A stretch of 64,000 bases of DNA from contig NZ_CP104205.1 of NCBI RefSeq assembly GCF_025244665.1, positions 620,001-684,000 on the forward strand, given 5' to 3'. This document shows, in pieces, positions 53,160-63,166 of the stretch. The stretch is from Maribacter litopenaei (GTDB lineage: Bacteria; Bacteroidota; Bacteroidia; Flavobacteriales; Flavobacteriaceae). How positions within the stretch are numbered: position 1 is the first letter of the stretch; each line of letters begins with the position of its first letter. Position numbers and translations under genes: made by a program. The notes beneath the pieces were generated by a model. The model ran no database searches. It was not told the origin of the DNA and saw nothing but the letters and a program-made list of their open reading frames with translations.

Positions 53160-53840
53160 TTATTCTTTATCCCTTACTAAAATCTCGTCAATCATACCAT
53201 ATTCCAAAGCGACATCAGCTTTCATCCAATAATCGCGATCACTGTCTTCTTGGATTTTTTCAATAGGCTGCCCGGAGTGTTTTGCAATAATTTGGTAAAG
53301 CTCCTCCTTTAGTTTAAGGATTTCCCTAGCGGTGATTTCAATATCACTAGCCTGTCCTTGGGCTCCCCCCATAGGTTGGTGGATCATAACTCGGGAATGT
53401 GTCAATCCGCTACGCTTGCCCTTTTCCCCCGCACAAAGCAATACCGCTCCCATAGAAGCTGCCATACCGGTACAGATGGTGGCTACGTCCGGTTTTATAA
53501 ATTGCATAGTGTCGTAAATTCCCAAACCGGCATAGACACTACCTCCCGGGGAATTAATGTAGATCTGTATATCTTTAGAGGCATCGGCACTTTCTAGGAA
53601 CAATAATTGCGCTTGTACAATATTGGCCACTTGGTCGTTGATTCCTGTTCCTAAAAAGATGATTCTATCCATCATTAGTCGGGAGAAAACATCCATGGCA
53701 ATGGCGTTAAGTTGTCTTTCCTCGATTATATTGGGAGTCATATTTACAGGGTACATACTACTCATTATTTTATCATAGTACATGCTGTTGATACCCTGGT
53801 CTTTTATGGCGTATTTTTTGAACTCTTTTCCGTAATCCAT
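53160..53840 (-). CDS. clpP: ATP-dependent Clp protease proteolytic subunit ClpP
   Basis: 226 residues. The catalytic serine is in [11 protein letters not shown], the histidine in [14 protein letters not shown], and the acid in the GMIDEIL region; the family [18 protein letters not shown] segment is complete. It forms the tetradecameric peptidase that works with ClpX. It lies between tig and clpX on the same strand, the classic order. The frame is intact. Confidence 0.97.
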   Translation of the reverse strand: MDYGKEFKKYAIKDQGINSMYYDKIMSSMYPVNMTPNIIEERQLNAIAMDVFSRLMMDRIIFLGTGINDQVANIVQAQLLFLESADASKDIQIYINSPGGSVYAGLGIYDTMQFIKPDVATICTGMAASMGAVLLCAGEKGKRSGLTHSRVMIHQPMGGAQGQASDIEITAREILKLKEELYQIIAKHSGQPIEKIQEDSDRDYWMKADVALEYGMIDEILVRDKE

Positions 53841-53867
53841 AAATTTTTAATCGATTTTTTTAGTGGT

Positions 53868-53901
53868 AAAAAAAGGTGCCGAAAAATAAATTTCCGGCAC
53901 C
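53868..53901 (-). terminator. Terminator after trigger factor
   Basis: On the minus strand GGTGCCG and CGGCACC enclose an AT-rich loop and are followed by a T-run. It lies between tig and clpP, so clpP probably has its own promoter or relies on read-through. Confidence 0.7.
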
Positions 53902-53929
53902 GTAAAGATACTTAATTTATTGTTTGGAT

Positions 53930-55252
53930 TTATCCGTAAACTTCTTTCACAAAGTTTTCATAGGTAACCTCTTTAGTCTTAAGGTTTCCTTTTTCCTTAT
54001 ATAGGTTCAATAACTTTTGGCTCATAAGCTGTTCGGACAAGCGCTTAACTTCATCCTGGTTGCCCAATACCCTAGCGGCTATATTGTCCAATTCCTCCTC
54101 CTTTGGATTCAATTGGCCAAATTGTGCCATTTGAGATTTGATAAAACCTTTGGCAAATTCCTTCAATTCATCAAATTGAACTTGTAGGTCATTGTCCTTT
54201 ATTATTTTGCCTTCTATCAATTGGTATCGTAACCCTTTTTCCGACTTTTCATATTCTTCACTTGCCTCTTCGGGAGTCAACTCCTTATCACCGGTCATTT
54301 GAATCCATTTGGTCAAAAAACCTGTAGGAAGTTCAAATTTGGTATTTTCTATGAAGTACTCTGTTACATCGTTGAGCAGTTTTTGATCGGCCTGTTGTTC
54401 AAATTGCTTTTCTGAATCTTCGGCAATTCGCTCTCTAAGCTCCTTTTCGGATGTGACGGAATCCTTCCCAAAAAGTTTATCAAAAAGTTCCTGATTCAGT
54501 TCGGCTGGCTCTCTCTCATTAATTTCGGTTATGGTAAAAGTAACTTCTGTATCCAAGTTATCCGCTTTATCCCTTGCAATGCCCAGTGCACTTGAAAGAA
54601 AATAATCCTCTTTAAAAAGTCCCTTTGTCTTTAGTGTTACTTTATCACCAACCTTTTTTCCAACCAAATTGTCAATGGCCTTTTTATTTTTAAGCTTATC
54701 CATTTCCAATTGGGTCCGGTTGTCTATTCCCTCAGCTTCATTTTCGAACTTACCGTAAACTTCATTACTTTTGCCAACCTCTTCTTTGCTTACAAGTTTA
54801 CCGTATTGTTTTTGAATACGCTCTACTTGCTCGTTAATCATTTTTTTATCGGCTACAATTTTGTAGTGTGTAATGGCTTTCTTTGTTTTTAGTGGAACTT
54901 CAAATTCCGGCGCTAGGCCTAATTCAAATTCGAAATCCAACTCTTCCTGTTCCCAGTCAAAGTCATCTTTTTGTTTAGGTAAAGGATTGCCAAGAACATC
55001 CAATTTTTCCTCAGTGAGGTACTTGTTAAGATTGTCTTGAAGCAATTTGTTCACTTCGTCCACCAATACGGCTTTTCCATATTGTTTTTTGATTAGTCCC
55101 ATTGGAACTTGACCTTTTCTGAAACCTGGAATATTAGCTTGTTTCTTGTAGTTTTTTAGGATGGTGTCTACCTTGTCTTGATAGTCTTCCTTGGTGATAG
55201 CAACCTTTACAACAGCGTTCAAGTCGTCTATCTGTTCTTTTGTAATGTTCAT
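53930..55252 (-). CDS. tig: Trigger factor, ribosome-associated chaperone
   Basis: 440 residues. The ribosome-binding signature is NIPGFRKGQVPMGLIKKQYG near residue 38. A divergent FKBP-like middle domain and a long helical C-terminal substrate-binding domain (about residues 250-440) follow. It binds nascent chains at the exit tunnel and often sits upstream of clpP-clpX, as here. The frame is intact. Confidence 0.95.
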   Translation of the reverse strand: MNITKEQIDDLNAVVKVAITKEDYQDKVDTILKNYKKQANIPGFRKGQVPMGLIKKQYGKAVLVDEVNKLLQDNLNKYLTEEKLDVLGNPLPKQKDDFDWEQEELDFEFELGLAPEFEVPLKTKKAITHYKIVADKKMINEQVERIQKQYGKLVSKEEVGKSNEVYGKFENEAEGIDNRTQLEMDKLKNKKAIDNLVGKKVGDKVTLKTKGLFKEDYFLSSALGIARDKADNLDTEVTFTITEINEREPAELNQELFDKLFGKDSVTSEKELRERIAEDSEKQFEQQADQKLLNDVTEYFIENTKFELPTGFLTKWIQMTGDKELTPEEASEEYEKSEKGLRYQLIEGKIIKDNDLQVQFDELKEFAKGFIKSQMAQFGQLNPKEEELDNIAARVLGNQDEVKRLSEQLMSQKLLNLYKEKGNLKTKEVTYENFVKEVYG

Positions 55253-55356
55253 TCCTTCAGTATCTTCTTAATTACTTAAATAAAACGGGAGGCAAAATTA
55301 CTCTATTTTATTATGTTGACCAAGTTTTTAAAGGTCTGAATTTCAAATAATAACTG

Positions 55357-55701
55357 CTATTTGTCTTCTTTTAACAGGGAAAATAAAACCGATTGTAAAA
55401 AGGAAAGTAAAAGACTGAATAGGAGGGCCCACCAAAGTCCGTCTACATTAAATCCTTCTATTAAATTATCGGCCAAAAGAATGATTAGGGCGTTGATAAT
55501 TAATAGGAACAGTCCGAAAGTAATGATGGTGACTGGTAAGGTTAGTATCACCAATATGGGTTTTACCAAAAAGTTTAAAAGACTCAGGACTATAGCTACT
55601 ATTATGGCAGTTACATATGAGTCTACCGATACGTGCGGAAGAAAATTGGCCAAAAGAATAACGGCCAAAGCGCTGAGTAGAATGCGTAGAATTAGTTTCA
55701 T
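55357..55701 (-). CDS. Small four-helix membrane protein (PF04020-type, holin superfamily IV)
   Basis: 114 residues and four hydrophobic helices, with NFLVKPILVILTLPVTIITFGLF between helices two and three, the hallmark of the DUF/phage-holin-4-2 family. Despite the family name there is no phage context; these proteins are widespread chromosomal membrane proteins of unknown role. The frame is intact. Confidence 0.82.
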   Translation of the reverse strand: MKLILRILLSALAVILLANFLPHVSVDSYVTAIIVAIVLSLLNFLVKPILVILTLPVTIITFGLFLLIINALIILLADNLIEGFNVDGLWWALLFSLLLSFLQSVLFSLLKEDK

Positions 55702-55780
55702 AGTGTCTTGGTTTAGTTTATTCTAAAGATAAAAAATATTACAATAGCCTTATCTCGTGTTTAAACAAGAAACTCCACTA

Positions 55781-56551
55781 CTATTTTAAAAAGCGAAATG
55801 ATTTTTCAAAAAATTGATCGGGATTTTCCGCATGCAACCAATGCCCTGCATTATCGATAACCTCTATTTGGGCTTTTGGAAAATGTCTTTTTATTTGTGG
55901 TGTGTCAGAATCCGAGACATATTCAGACCTGCTTCCTTTTAAGAAAAGGGTAGATCCGCTAAAACTTTCCGAACTGGAGATATTCTCTCCTATTTCCTCC
56001 ATTTTTTCACTAAGGATAGCCAGGTTCATTCTCAATCCAAATGTATTGTCCTTGGTTCTGTAAAGGTTTTTCAATAAAAATTGGCGGACTCCAAAATTTT
56101 TCAGGTGTTTTTTAAGTTGGTTGTCCGCATCACTCCTAGTATTTATAAGTTCAAAATTCAATTGGTTAAGGGCGTTTATAATGTCTTGATGATGAGGTGG
56201 GTAAAACCTTGGTGCAATATCAGCTACCAATAGCTTTTCTACTCTTTGTGGGTACGTGCAAGCAAATTGCATAACCGTTTTCCCACCCATTGAATGCCCG
56301 ATCAAGGCAGTCTTTTCAATATTTTTGTCGTTGAGGTAATTGAGGAGGTCTTGGGCCAAGAGGTCGTAATTAAAATCCTCTGACCAAAAACTCCTTCCAT
56401 GGTTTCTCTGATCTATCAAATGGACTTCGAAACCATTTTCGGCGTATCTGCTTCCTAAGGTTTTCCAATTATCGGACATGCCCAGGAAACCATGCAAAAT
56501 ACAGAGAGGTTTGCCGGTTCCAATTAAATTGGAGTACAAAATACGACTCAT
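55781..56551 (-). CDS. Alpha/beta fold hydrolase (YbfF-like esterase)
   Basis: About 256 residues from ATG 56551, which overlaps the pdxJ stop in an ATGA junction, so translational coupling is likely; an in-frame start at 56611 lies inside pdxJ and is not needed. The oxyanion region is [11 protein letters not shown], the nucleophile elbow is GHSMGG, the acid is near [11 protein letters not shown], and the final His is in [10 protein letters not shown]. It resembles YbfF-type acyl-ester hydrolases; the substrate is unknown. The frame is intact. Confidence 0.88.
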   Translation of the reverse strand: MSRILYSNLIGTGKPLCILHGFLGMSDNWKTLGSRYAENGFEVHLIDQRNHGRSFWSEDFNYDLLAQDLLNYLNDKNIEKTALIGHSMGGKTVMQFACTYPQRVEKLLVADIAPRFYPPHHQDIINALNQLNFELINTRSDADNQLKKHLKNFGVRQFLLKNLYRTKDNTFGLRMNLAILSEKMEEIGENISSSESFSGSTLFLKGSRSEYVSDSDTPQIKRHFPKAQIEVIDNAGHWLHAENPDQFFEKSFRFLK

Positions 56552-57261
56552 TTTAACTTGTTTAAATACATATTCACTACATTTTCCAAGCCTAAATAAA
56601 TGGATTCGCAAATTAGGGCATGACCAATGGAGACTTCTAAAAGTCCGGGTATATTTTGGCTAAAATATTGAATGTTATCTAAGCTAAGGTCATGACCTGC
56701 ATTAATTCCTATGTTCAACTCGTTTGCCTTTTTCGCAGCCATTATAAATGGTTGAATAGCCTTCTCCCTGTCAATTGTATAGCCTGTTGCGTAACTTTCG
56801 GTATATAGTTCAATTCTGTCGGTTCCCGTAGCTTTTGCCTCTTTTACCATTTTCGGGTCAGGATCTACGAAGATTGAGGTTCTAATACCGGCATTTTTGA
56901 ACTTGGAAATCACATCTTTCAAGAAACCTTGATGTTTTAGCGTGTCCCATCCCGCATTGGAAGTAATAGCATCTTCAGCATCCGGAACCAAGGTTACCTG
57001 ATCAGGTTTTACTTCCAAAACAAGTTTGATAAATTTAGGGTTTGGGTTTCCTTCAATATTGAATTCGGTAGTAACTATTTTTTTTAAGTCCCTTGTATCC
57101 TGATATCGGATATGGCGTTCATCCGGTCTTGGGTGGACAGTTATTCCTTGGGCTCCAAATCTTTCTATATCGGCAGCCACCTTCAACAAATCCGGCACAT
57201 TACCTCCCCTTGCATTACGCAAAGTGGCAATTTTATTCACGTTGACACTTAGTTTCGTCAT
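56548..57261 (-). CDS. pdxJ: Pyridoxine 5'-phosphate synthase PdxJ
   Basis: 237 residues. [77 protein letters not shown] and ISIGHALI-type (here [11 protein letters not shown]) segments are diagnostic. PdxJ condenses 3-amino-2-oxopropyl phosphate with deoxyxylulose 5-phosphate to pyridoxine 5'-phosphate. It is divergent from the CBS gene. The frame is intact. Confidence 0.96.
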   Translation of the reverse strand: MTKLSVNVNKIATLRNARGGNVPDLLKVAADIERFGAQGITVHPRPDERHIRYQDTRDLKKIVTTEFNIEGNPNPKFIKLVLEVKPDQVTLVPDAEDAITSNAGWDTLKHQGFLKDVISKFKNAGIRTSIFVDPDPKMVKEAKATGTDRIELYTESYATGYTIDREKAIQPFIMAAKKANELNIGINAGHDLSLDNIQYFSQNIPGLLEVSIGHALICESIYLGLENVVNMYLNKLK

Positions 57262-57353
57262 ATTGTCGATAATATATTAAAAGAATCTCAAAAATACGAA
57301 TAAGGCACGCCTTTTGATATTATTAATTGTTATTTTGCGTTATAAATTCGGCT

Positions 57354-58010
57354 ATGAATATTCAACAACATATAATTTCCAATATTCCAGTCTTTGATGT
57401 CCAAACCACCTGTGGTGATCTTTTGGAGTTTTTCAAGGAAAACACATTTTCCCATATCGCAGTGATGGAGAAGGACAGATTTTTAGGGGTGTTTTCTGAA
57501 AATGATATGGATGTGGTTTCAAGTGATTCCAAAATCAATGATTACCGCTATGACTTGGAGACCTTTTTTGTGAGGAAAGAAACTAGTTGGTTGGATGTTT
57601 TGGAGGTTTTTGCGAGAAATGAGGCCAATTTGGTTCCTATATTGGACGAAGTGGAAAGAGTGGTTGGTTATTATGATTTGACCGATATAGTCTCCGAATT
57701 CATAGACACTCCTTTTTTTACTGATCCGGGAAATATCTTGGTAGTCGCGACTGGGGTTAAAGACTATTCATTTAGTGAAATTTCCCGGATAGTGGAAAGT
57801 AACAATGCTCGGCTCATTGGGGGGTTTATTACCGATATGCAAAATGATGTTGTGCAAGTTACATTAAAGATAAGTACGGCCAATTTTGACAAGGTCCTAC
57901 AGACCTTTAGGCGATATAATTATCATATAATTTTTGGAAACAGTGACGATCAATTTTTGGAAGATTTGAAAAATAGGTCGGATTATTTGGATAAGTACCT
58001 AAACGTTTAG
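57354..58010 (+). CDS. CBS-domain protein
   Basis: About 218 residues from ATG 57354 (MNIQQHIISNIPVFD). Two CBS motifs occupy residues about 5-120 (FSHIAVMEKDRFLGVFSENDMD; NLVPILDEVERVVGYYDLTDI), followed by an ACT-like region (ILVVATGVKDYSFSEISRIVE). It probably binds an adenosine nucleotide. It ends 1 base before nadK and precedes nadK in many Flavobacteriia, so a link to NAD(P) status is plausible but inferred. Confidence 0.88.
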   Translation: MNIQQHIISNIPVFDVQTTCGDLLEFFKENTFSHIAVMEKDRFLGVFSENDMDVVSSDSKINDYRYDLETFFVRKETSWLDVLEVFARNEANLVPILDEVERVVGYYDLTDIVSEFIDTPFFTDPGNILVVATGVKDYSFSEISRIVESNNARLIGGFITDMQNDVVQVTLKISTANFDKVLQTFRRYNYHIIFGNSDDQFLEDLKNRSDYLDKYLNV

Positions 58011-58011
58011 T

Positions 58012-58896
58012 ATGAAGGTAGCTGTTTACGGTCAAACATACCAGGACAATGCCGTTGAATACTTAGAAGAGCTTTTGGACGAGCTGGCATTGGATGGCTC
58101 TTCCGAAGTTTTTGTCGAAGATGAGTTTTATCAGCTCTATAAAAGCAAAATGGGTACAGGTAGTTTTTCAACCTTCACTTCCATACAAGGCTTGGATTCT
58201 TCTTTCGACATGTTTGTAAGTTTTGGTGGGGATGGGACCATTCTTAGGGCCACTACCTTCGTGAAGAATCTTGGAATACCAATAGTTGGCGTAAACACAG
58301 GTAGATTGGGCTTTCTTTCCACATTTAAAAAGGAAGATGTTAGAAAGGTAGTGCAGGAATTTTTGAAGGGCGATTATACAATTGTGGAAAGGAGCCTTGT
58401 GCAAATACATGCGGATGCACTGGATGTTGAGTTCGGTGAGTTAAATTTTGCCCTAAATGAAATAACCGTAAGTAGAAAGGATACCACCTCCATGATTACC
58501 GTGGAGACCTATCTTAATAATGAATATCTGACCTCCTATTGGGCGGATGGGCTCATTATTTCAACTCCTACAGGTTCTACAGGTTATTCCCTAAGTTGCG
58601 GAGGTCCGGTAATTGTACCGACAGCCAAATCTTTGGTTTTGACACCAATTGCTCCCCATAACTTAAATGCCAGGCCATTGGTGATATCGGATGACACGGA
58701 AATACGATTAAGGGTTTCAGGCAGGGAGGAGAACCATTTGGTTTCCTTGGATTCGAGAATCGCATCCCTTGAAAATGGGCATGAAATTACTATCACAAAG
58801 GCTCCTTTTACCATAAAGATGATAGAATACACTTCAGAAAGTTTCTTAAAGACGCTACGGAATAAATTATTGTGGGGCGAAGACAGAAGAAATTGA
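58012..58896 (+). CDS. nadK: NAD kinase
   Basis: 294 residues. The NAD kinase motifs are FGGDGTILRA, GVNTGRLGFLSTF, FALNEITVSR and the signature SYWADGLIISTPTGSTGYSLS. It phosphorylates NAD+ to NADP+. It is co-transcribed with the CBS gene (1-base gap). The frame is intact. Confidence 0.96.
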   Translation: MKVAVYGQTYQDNAVEYLEELLDELALDGSSEVFVEDEFYQLYKSKMGTGSFSTFTSIQGLDSSFDMFVSFGGDGTILRATTFVKNLGIPIVGVNTGRLGFLSTFKKEDVRKVVQEFLKGDYTIVERSLVQIHADALDVEFGELNFALNEITVSRKDTTSMITVETYLNNEYLTSYWADGLIISTPTGSTGYSLSCGGPVIVPTAKSLVLTPIAPHNLNARPLVISDDTEIRLRVSGREENHLVSLDSRIASLENGHEITITKAPFTIKMIEYTSESFLKTLRNKLLWGEDRRN

Positions 58897-59005
58897 ACTT
58901 TCCTTTGAACAATATTTACTATATAAAAGTGTTTACCTTTTGGGGATGATTTCTTGGGTTTATACCAGATATTGTAACTGAACAAGCTTATAAACAATTC
59001 TAAAT

Positions 59006-59695
59006 ATGATACGCAGCATATTTTTGCTTTCATTTTTTTGTTTTTCTATTGGTGTAAGTGCCCAAATGTACGAGGTAGGGATATTTGCCGGTGGGGCAAA
59101 TATGATTGGCGATGTTGGAAAAACAAATTATATTTTGCCCTCCAATGTAGCATTTGGCGGATTGTTCAAGTGGAACATAAGCAAAAGGTATGCTTGGAGA
59201 GGCAGTCTTACCTATGGAAAATTTACTGCGGACGACAATAAATCCAGCGATACTTCAAGACAACAAAGAGGATATGTTGTTGATAATGCAGTATTGGAAG
59301 GTTCGGTAGGGCTTGAATTTAATTTTGTGGATTATAACCTTCACAAGCTAGGTCCTGCATTTACACCATACCTTTATACCGGAGTCACCTATTTTAGATA
59401 TGATTACGGCTATTTTAATGGTGGGGTTTTACAGGATATTTCACAATCCGACGGCTCATTTGCCATACCTATGACTGTTGGATTTAAGTATCGTATCAAC
59501 CAGTTTCTTATTTTTGGGGCGGAAATTGGAGCTAGATATACTTTTACGGATAATCTAGATGCCAGTAATCCAAAAGGTTCTAATTTTGAAGAGTTTAGTT
59601 TTGGAAATATTTTAAGCGACGATTGGTATGTATTTTCCGGGGTAACATTAACCTATACTTTCGGAAGAAAACCATGTCAGGATTGCTTTCAATAA
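59006..59695 (+). CDS. PorG-like outer-membrane protein (DUF6089), T9SS-associated
   Basis: 229 residues with a signal peptide (LLSFFCFSIGVSAQ). The mature barrel begins MYEVGIFAGGANMIGDVGKTNY, typical of DUF6089/PorG, and ends CQDCF. PorG is an outer-membrane T9SS component that binds the PorK/PorN ring in P. gingivalis, where it is also encoded just before uppS, bamA and ompH. The conserved position makes PorG the best call. The next gene starts after 6 bases. Confidence 0.85.
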   Translation: MIRSIFLLSFFCFSIGVSAQMYEVGIFAGGANMIGDVGKTNYILPSNVAFGGLFKWNISKRYAWRGSLTYGKFTADDNKSSDTSRQQRGYVVDNAVLEGSVGLEFNFVDYNLHKLGPAFTPYLYTGVTYFRYDYGYFNGGVLQDISQSDGSFAIPMTVGFKYRINQFLIFGAEIGARYTFTDNLDASNPKGSNFEEFSFGNILSDDWYVFSGVTLTYTFGRKPCQDCFQ

Positions 59696-59701
59696 AAAAC
59701 G

Positions 59702-60447
59702 ATGGAAAGTAAGATAGAGGATATTGACACTCAGAATTTGCCACGTCACATGGCCATCATTATGGATGGAAACGGAAGGTGGGCAAAGGAGCGGGGAAAA
59801 TTAAGGGTCTTTGGACATGAAAATGGCGTGAAGACCGTAAGGTCTACAGTGGAAAACTGTGTTAAGTTGGGAATAGAATTCCTTACTTTGTATACCTTTT
59901 CGACCGAGAATTGGAATAGGCCTAAAATAGAGGTGGATACGTTAATGCGTCTTTTGGTTTCCTCACTAAGAAAGGAATTGGCCACTTTTTCTGAAAACAA
60001 CATCAAATTAAATACCATTGGCAACATTTCGGCATTGCCGGATAAGGCCCGTTGTGAACTTTTGGAGGTAATGAAAAAGACCGAGCATCATACAGGTATG
60101 ACGCTGACACTGGCCTTAAGTTACGGTTCTAGGGAGGAGCTGCAATCCGCCATAAAATCGATAGCAGCCAAAGTTAAAAATAATATAATTTCGCCGTGAA
60201 AATATTGACGAAACCATTATAAATGACCATCTTTACACGCGAAATTTGCCGGACGTAGACTTGCTAATCCGTACCAGTGGAGAACATCGGATCAGCAATT
60301 TTTTATTATGGCAGATCGCTTATGCCGAATTATATTTTATTGATGTATTTTGGCCCGATTTTAATGAGCATCATTTGGTAGAGGCCATAAAAAATTACGC
60401 GTAACAGAGAACGAAGATTTGGAAAAACTAGCGAACAACTCATTTAG
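59702..60447 (+). CDS. uppS: Isoprenyl transferase (undecaprenyl diphosphate synthase)
   Basis: About 248 residues. [17 protein letters not shown] holds the catalytic Asp; [21 protein letters not shown] and [19 protein letters not shown] follow, with [12 protein letters not shown] at the C-terminus. It makes the C55 lipid carrier for peptidoglycan and other glycans. Breaks at 60190-60200 (ISPENIDETI) and 60398-60404 (NYQNRERRFG) restore with CCAGAA. The first creates a TGA, the second a TAA. Both restored stretches are strongly conserved. The stop is at 60445-60447, 4 bases before bamA. Confidence 0.94.
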
Positions 60448-60451
60448 CGAT

Positions 60452-63062
60452 ATGACTAGGTTCATATCCTTGAACCACTTACTAACCATCCTACTCCTTT
60501 TTGTTTTAACCAATGCCTTTTCACAAGATTTATCTTATGAAAATGGTAAATCCTATATTTTAGGCGGGTTAGAGGTTACCGGACTGGAAAGTTATAATGA
60601 ACAGACCGTTAAAACCTATACCGGACTTAGGGTGGGTCAGCCAATAACAGTTCCAGGTGAACAAATAAGTGAGGTCATAAATAAACTATGGGGGTTGGAG
60701 CTATTTACTTCAATTGACTTCTATATTTCTAATATTGAAGATAATACTATTTTTCTTGAACTTAATATTATTGAACGCCCTACATTAACCGATGTAACAT
60801 TTAATGGGGTAAAACCAAGAAAGGTAGACGAACTTAGGAACGATACAGACCTAAAAAAGGGTAAAAAGATTACGGAAAGCCTCATTTCCAACACTAAGAA
60901 TTATCTCACCAATAAATACAAGAAGCAGGGGTATTTAAATACTCGGGTAAATATAATTACCGCTGTTGATACTTCTGAGACCAATGCCAGGAGAATGGTA
61001 GTAAACGTTAACAAAGGTGATAAGGTAAAAATTAAGGATATCATATTTGAAGGTAATGAACAACTTTCCGATAAAAAATTGAGAAAAGCCTTAAAAAGTA
61101 CCAAACGTAAGCGATTTGGTAGATTCGGAAAAAGTCCAAGTACATTCAGGATGATTATGAAGAAGACCTGGATCTGTTGATAGATAAATATGCGGAGAAC
61201 GGTTTCAGGGATGCCAGGATACTATCCGATACGATTGAGAAAGTGGACGAAAATAATATTCTTCTAAAAATTAAGGTTGAGGAAGGTAATAAATATTATT
61301 TTGGGGATATTGATTTCGTGGGTAATTCTGTGTACACAGACCGTCAATTGCACCAGGTATTAGGAATAAAAAAAGGTTCAACTTATAACGGGGTATTGCT
61401 AAGGGAACGCATAGCGGACAATTCCACACCGAGCCGAATGATGTCACAAGTTTGTATCAAAATAATGGATATTTATTCTCGACCATTAACCCAGTTGAGG
61501 TCTCCGCTGCTAATGATACCATTAATTTTGAAATTCGAATTATTGAGGGAAAAGAGACCTTTTTGGATCATGTGACTGTTTCGGAAATGATAAAACCAAT
61601 GACCATGTCATTTTTAGGGAATTACGTACACGCCCAGGCCGAAGTATAATAAGTCCGATATTATCAGGAGCATCAGGGAATTGGGCCAGCTTGGTTTTTT
61701 TGATGCGGAGCAAATAAAACCGAGATGTTTTAAATGCCAATCCCAATGAGGGAACGGTAGATTTGGCCTGGAGTCTTGTGGAGTCCGGTTCTAGTCAAAT
61801 TGAATTGCAAGGTGGTTATGGTGGTGGTGGTTTCATAGGTACTTTGGGACTATCCTTTAACAATTTCTCTATACAAAACCTATTTAAAGGGGAAGCCTAT
61901 AGACCTGTTCCTATGGGAGATGGACAAACTTTTGCCTTGCGATTGCAGGCAAGCCGTACTTTTAGGGTATATAGTTTAAACTTTTCTGAGCCTTGGATGG
62001 GCGGTAAAAAGCCGGTAAGGTTCAATTTAAGTGTTTCCGAACCCAGCAGTTTGCGGCTTCATTTGGTTCTCGTGGGATTGACGTAGATAAAGATAGACAG
62101 TTTTCTATAACAGGAGTAAGTTTGGGATTAGCAAAAAGGGTACAATGGCGGATGATTTCTTCACCATTTCCCACTCTTTAGGATACCAATTGTATGACTT
62201 TAGAAATTATAATATAGGACTTTTTAATTTTGGTAATGGTAAGGCAAACTCATTGGCCTATACCTTAGGAATTTCTAGAAATGCTACTTTAGGTGGTAGA
62301 ATATTCCCTAGGGGAGGTTCCAATTTTGAAATAACGGCTAAGTTTACACCACCCTATTCCCTTTTTAGCGATAAAGATTATGGGGCTTTAAAAGACCGCA
62401 GTACTGAACTTACGGAGAAGCAATTTAGCCAAGGAGGTCTTACTGCCGCTGAAACGACGGAGTTACAGGATATAGACCAAGAAAGATTCCGGTTATTAGA
62501 GTACTATAAGGTTAAATTTAAGGGTGATTGGTATACTACTTTGGCAGGAAGTGCGGATAAGACATTGGTATTACGTACTAATGCGGAATTCGGTTTCTTA
62601 GGAAATTATAATAGTGATACAGGAGATGTTCCATTTGAACGTTTTTTTGTAGGTGGTGACGGTTTAGGTAATTTTACTTTAGATGGACGGGATGTAGTGC
62701 AATTACGTGGATACGAAAACCAGTCTTTAACTCCATTGGATCCTTTAACTGGACGTCAAGAAGGTGGGTTGATTTACAATAAATTTTCGATGGAGCTTAG
62801 ATATCCATTGACATTGAAACCTTCGGCTTCCATTTATGGGCTTACCTTTTTAGAGGCAGGTAACTCTTTCAACAATTTTCAGCAGTTTAATCCGTTTCAA
62901 TTAAAACGATCGGCCGGTGTGGGGCTACGCATCTTTATGCCTGCGTTTGGTTTATTGGGAATAGATTTTGGTTATGGGTTTGATGAGGACTTAAGACCAC
63001 AATCCATAGGCAATGGTCCAAGCGGATGGCAGACGCACTTCATTATTGGTCAACAGTTCTAG
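60452..63062 (+). CDS. bamA: Outer membrane protein assembly factor BamA (multiple breaks)
   Basis: About 870 residues from ATG 60452 with a signal peptide (LLFVLTNAFSQ). POTRA domains are clear (LGGLEVTGLESYNEQTV; GDKVKIKDIIFEGNEQLSDKKL; YYFGDIDFVGNSVYTDRQL), and the C-terminal barrel includes PFERFFVGGDGLGNF, LRGYENQSLTP and the final residue Phe. BamA inserts beta-barrel proteins into the outer membrane. Seven breaks (61125-61129, 61428-61434, 61580-61584, 61638-61643, 61719-61725, 62036-62042, 62147-62152) all restore with CCAGA/TCTGG, giving for example GRFWKKSKYIQ, VSGNDKTND, RPGQKYNKSD, IKPDVLNAN, VSRTQQFAA and VQWPDDFFT. Confidence 0.94.
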
Positions 63063-63166
63063 ATTTAAATTGAAATTTAAGTATCTGTCGTTAAGCTAAT
63101 CCTTTCATTTTAAAAGTTTTAGTAATTTTGGCACGATATTTTCTATTAGATTAAACGATATCAAAA

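Noticed and set aside
55357..55701. Phage holin suggesting a prophage
   Set aside because: Only the family name is phage-like. The neighbours are housekeeping genes, and these four-helix proteins are ordinary chromosomal proteins.
60190..60404. Programmed frameshifting in uppS and other core genes
   Set aside because: No slippery heptamer or downstream structure recurs. The same pentamer explains breaks of +1, -1, -2 and 0, in both strand orientations, which recoding would not.
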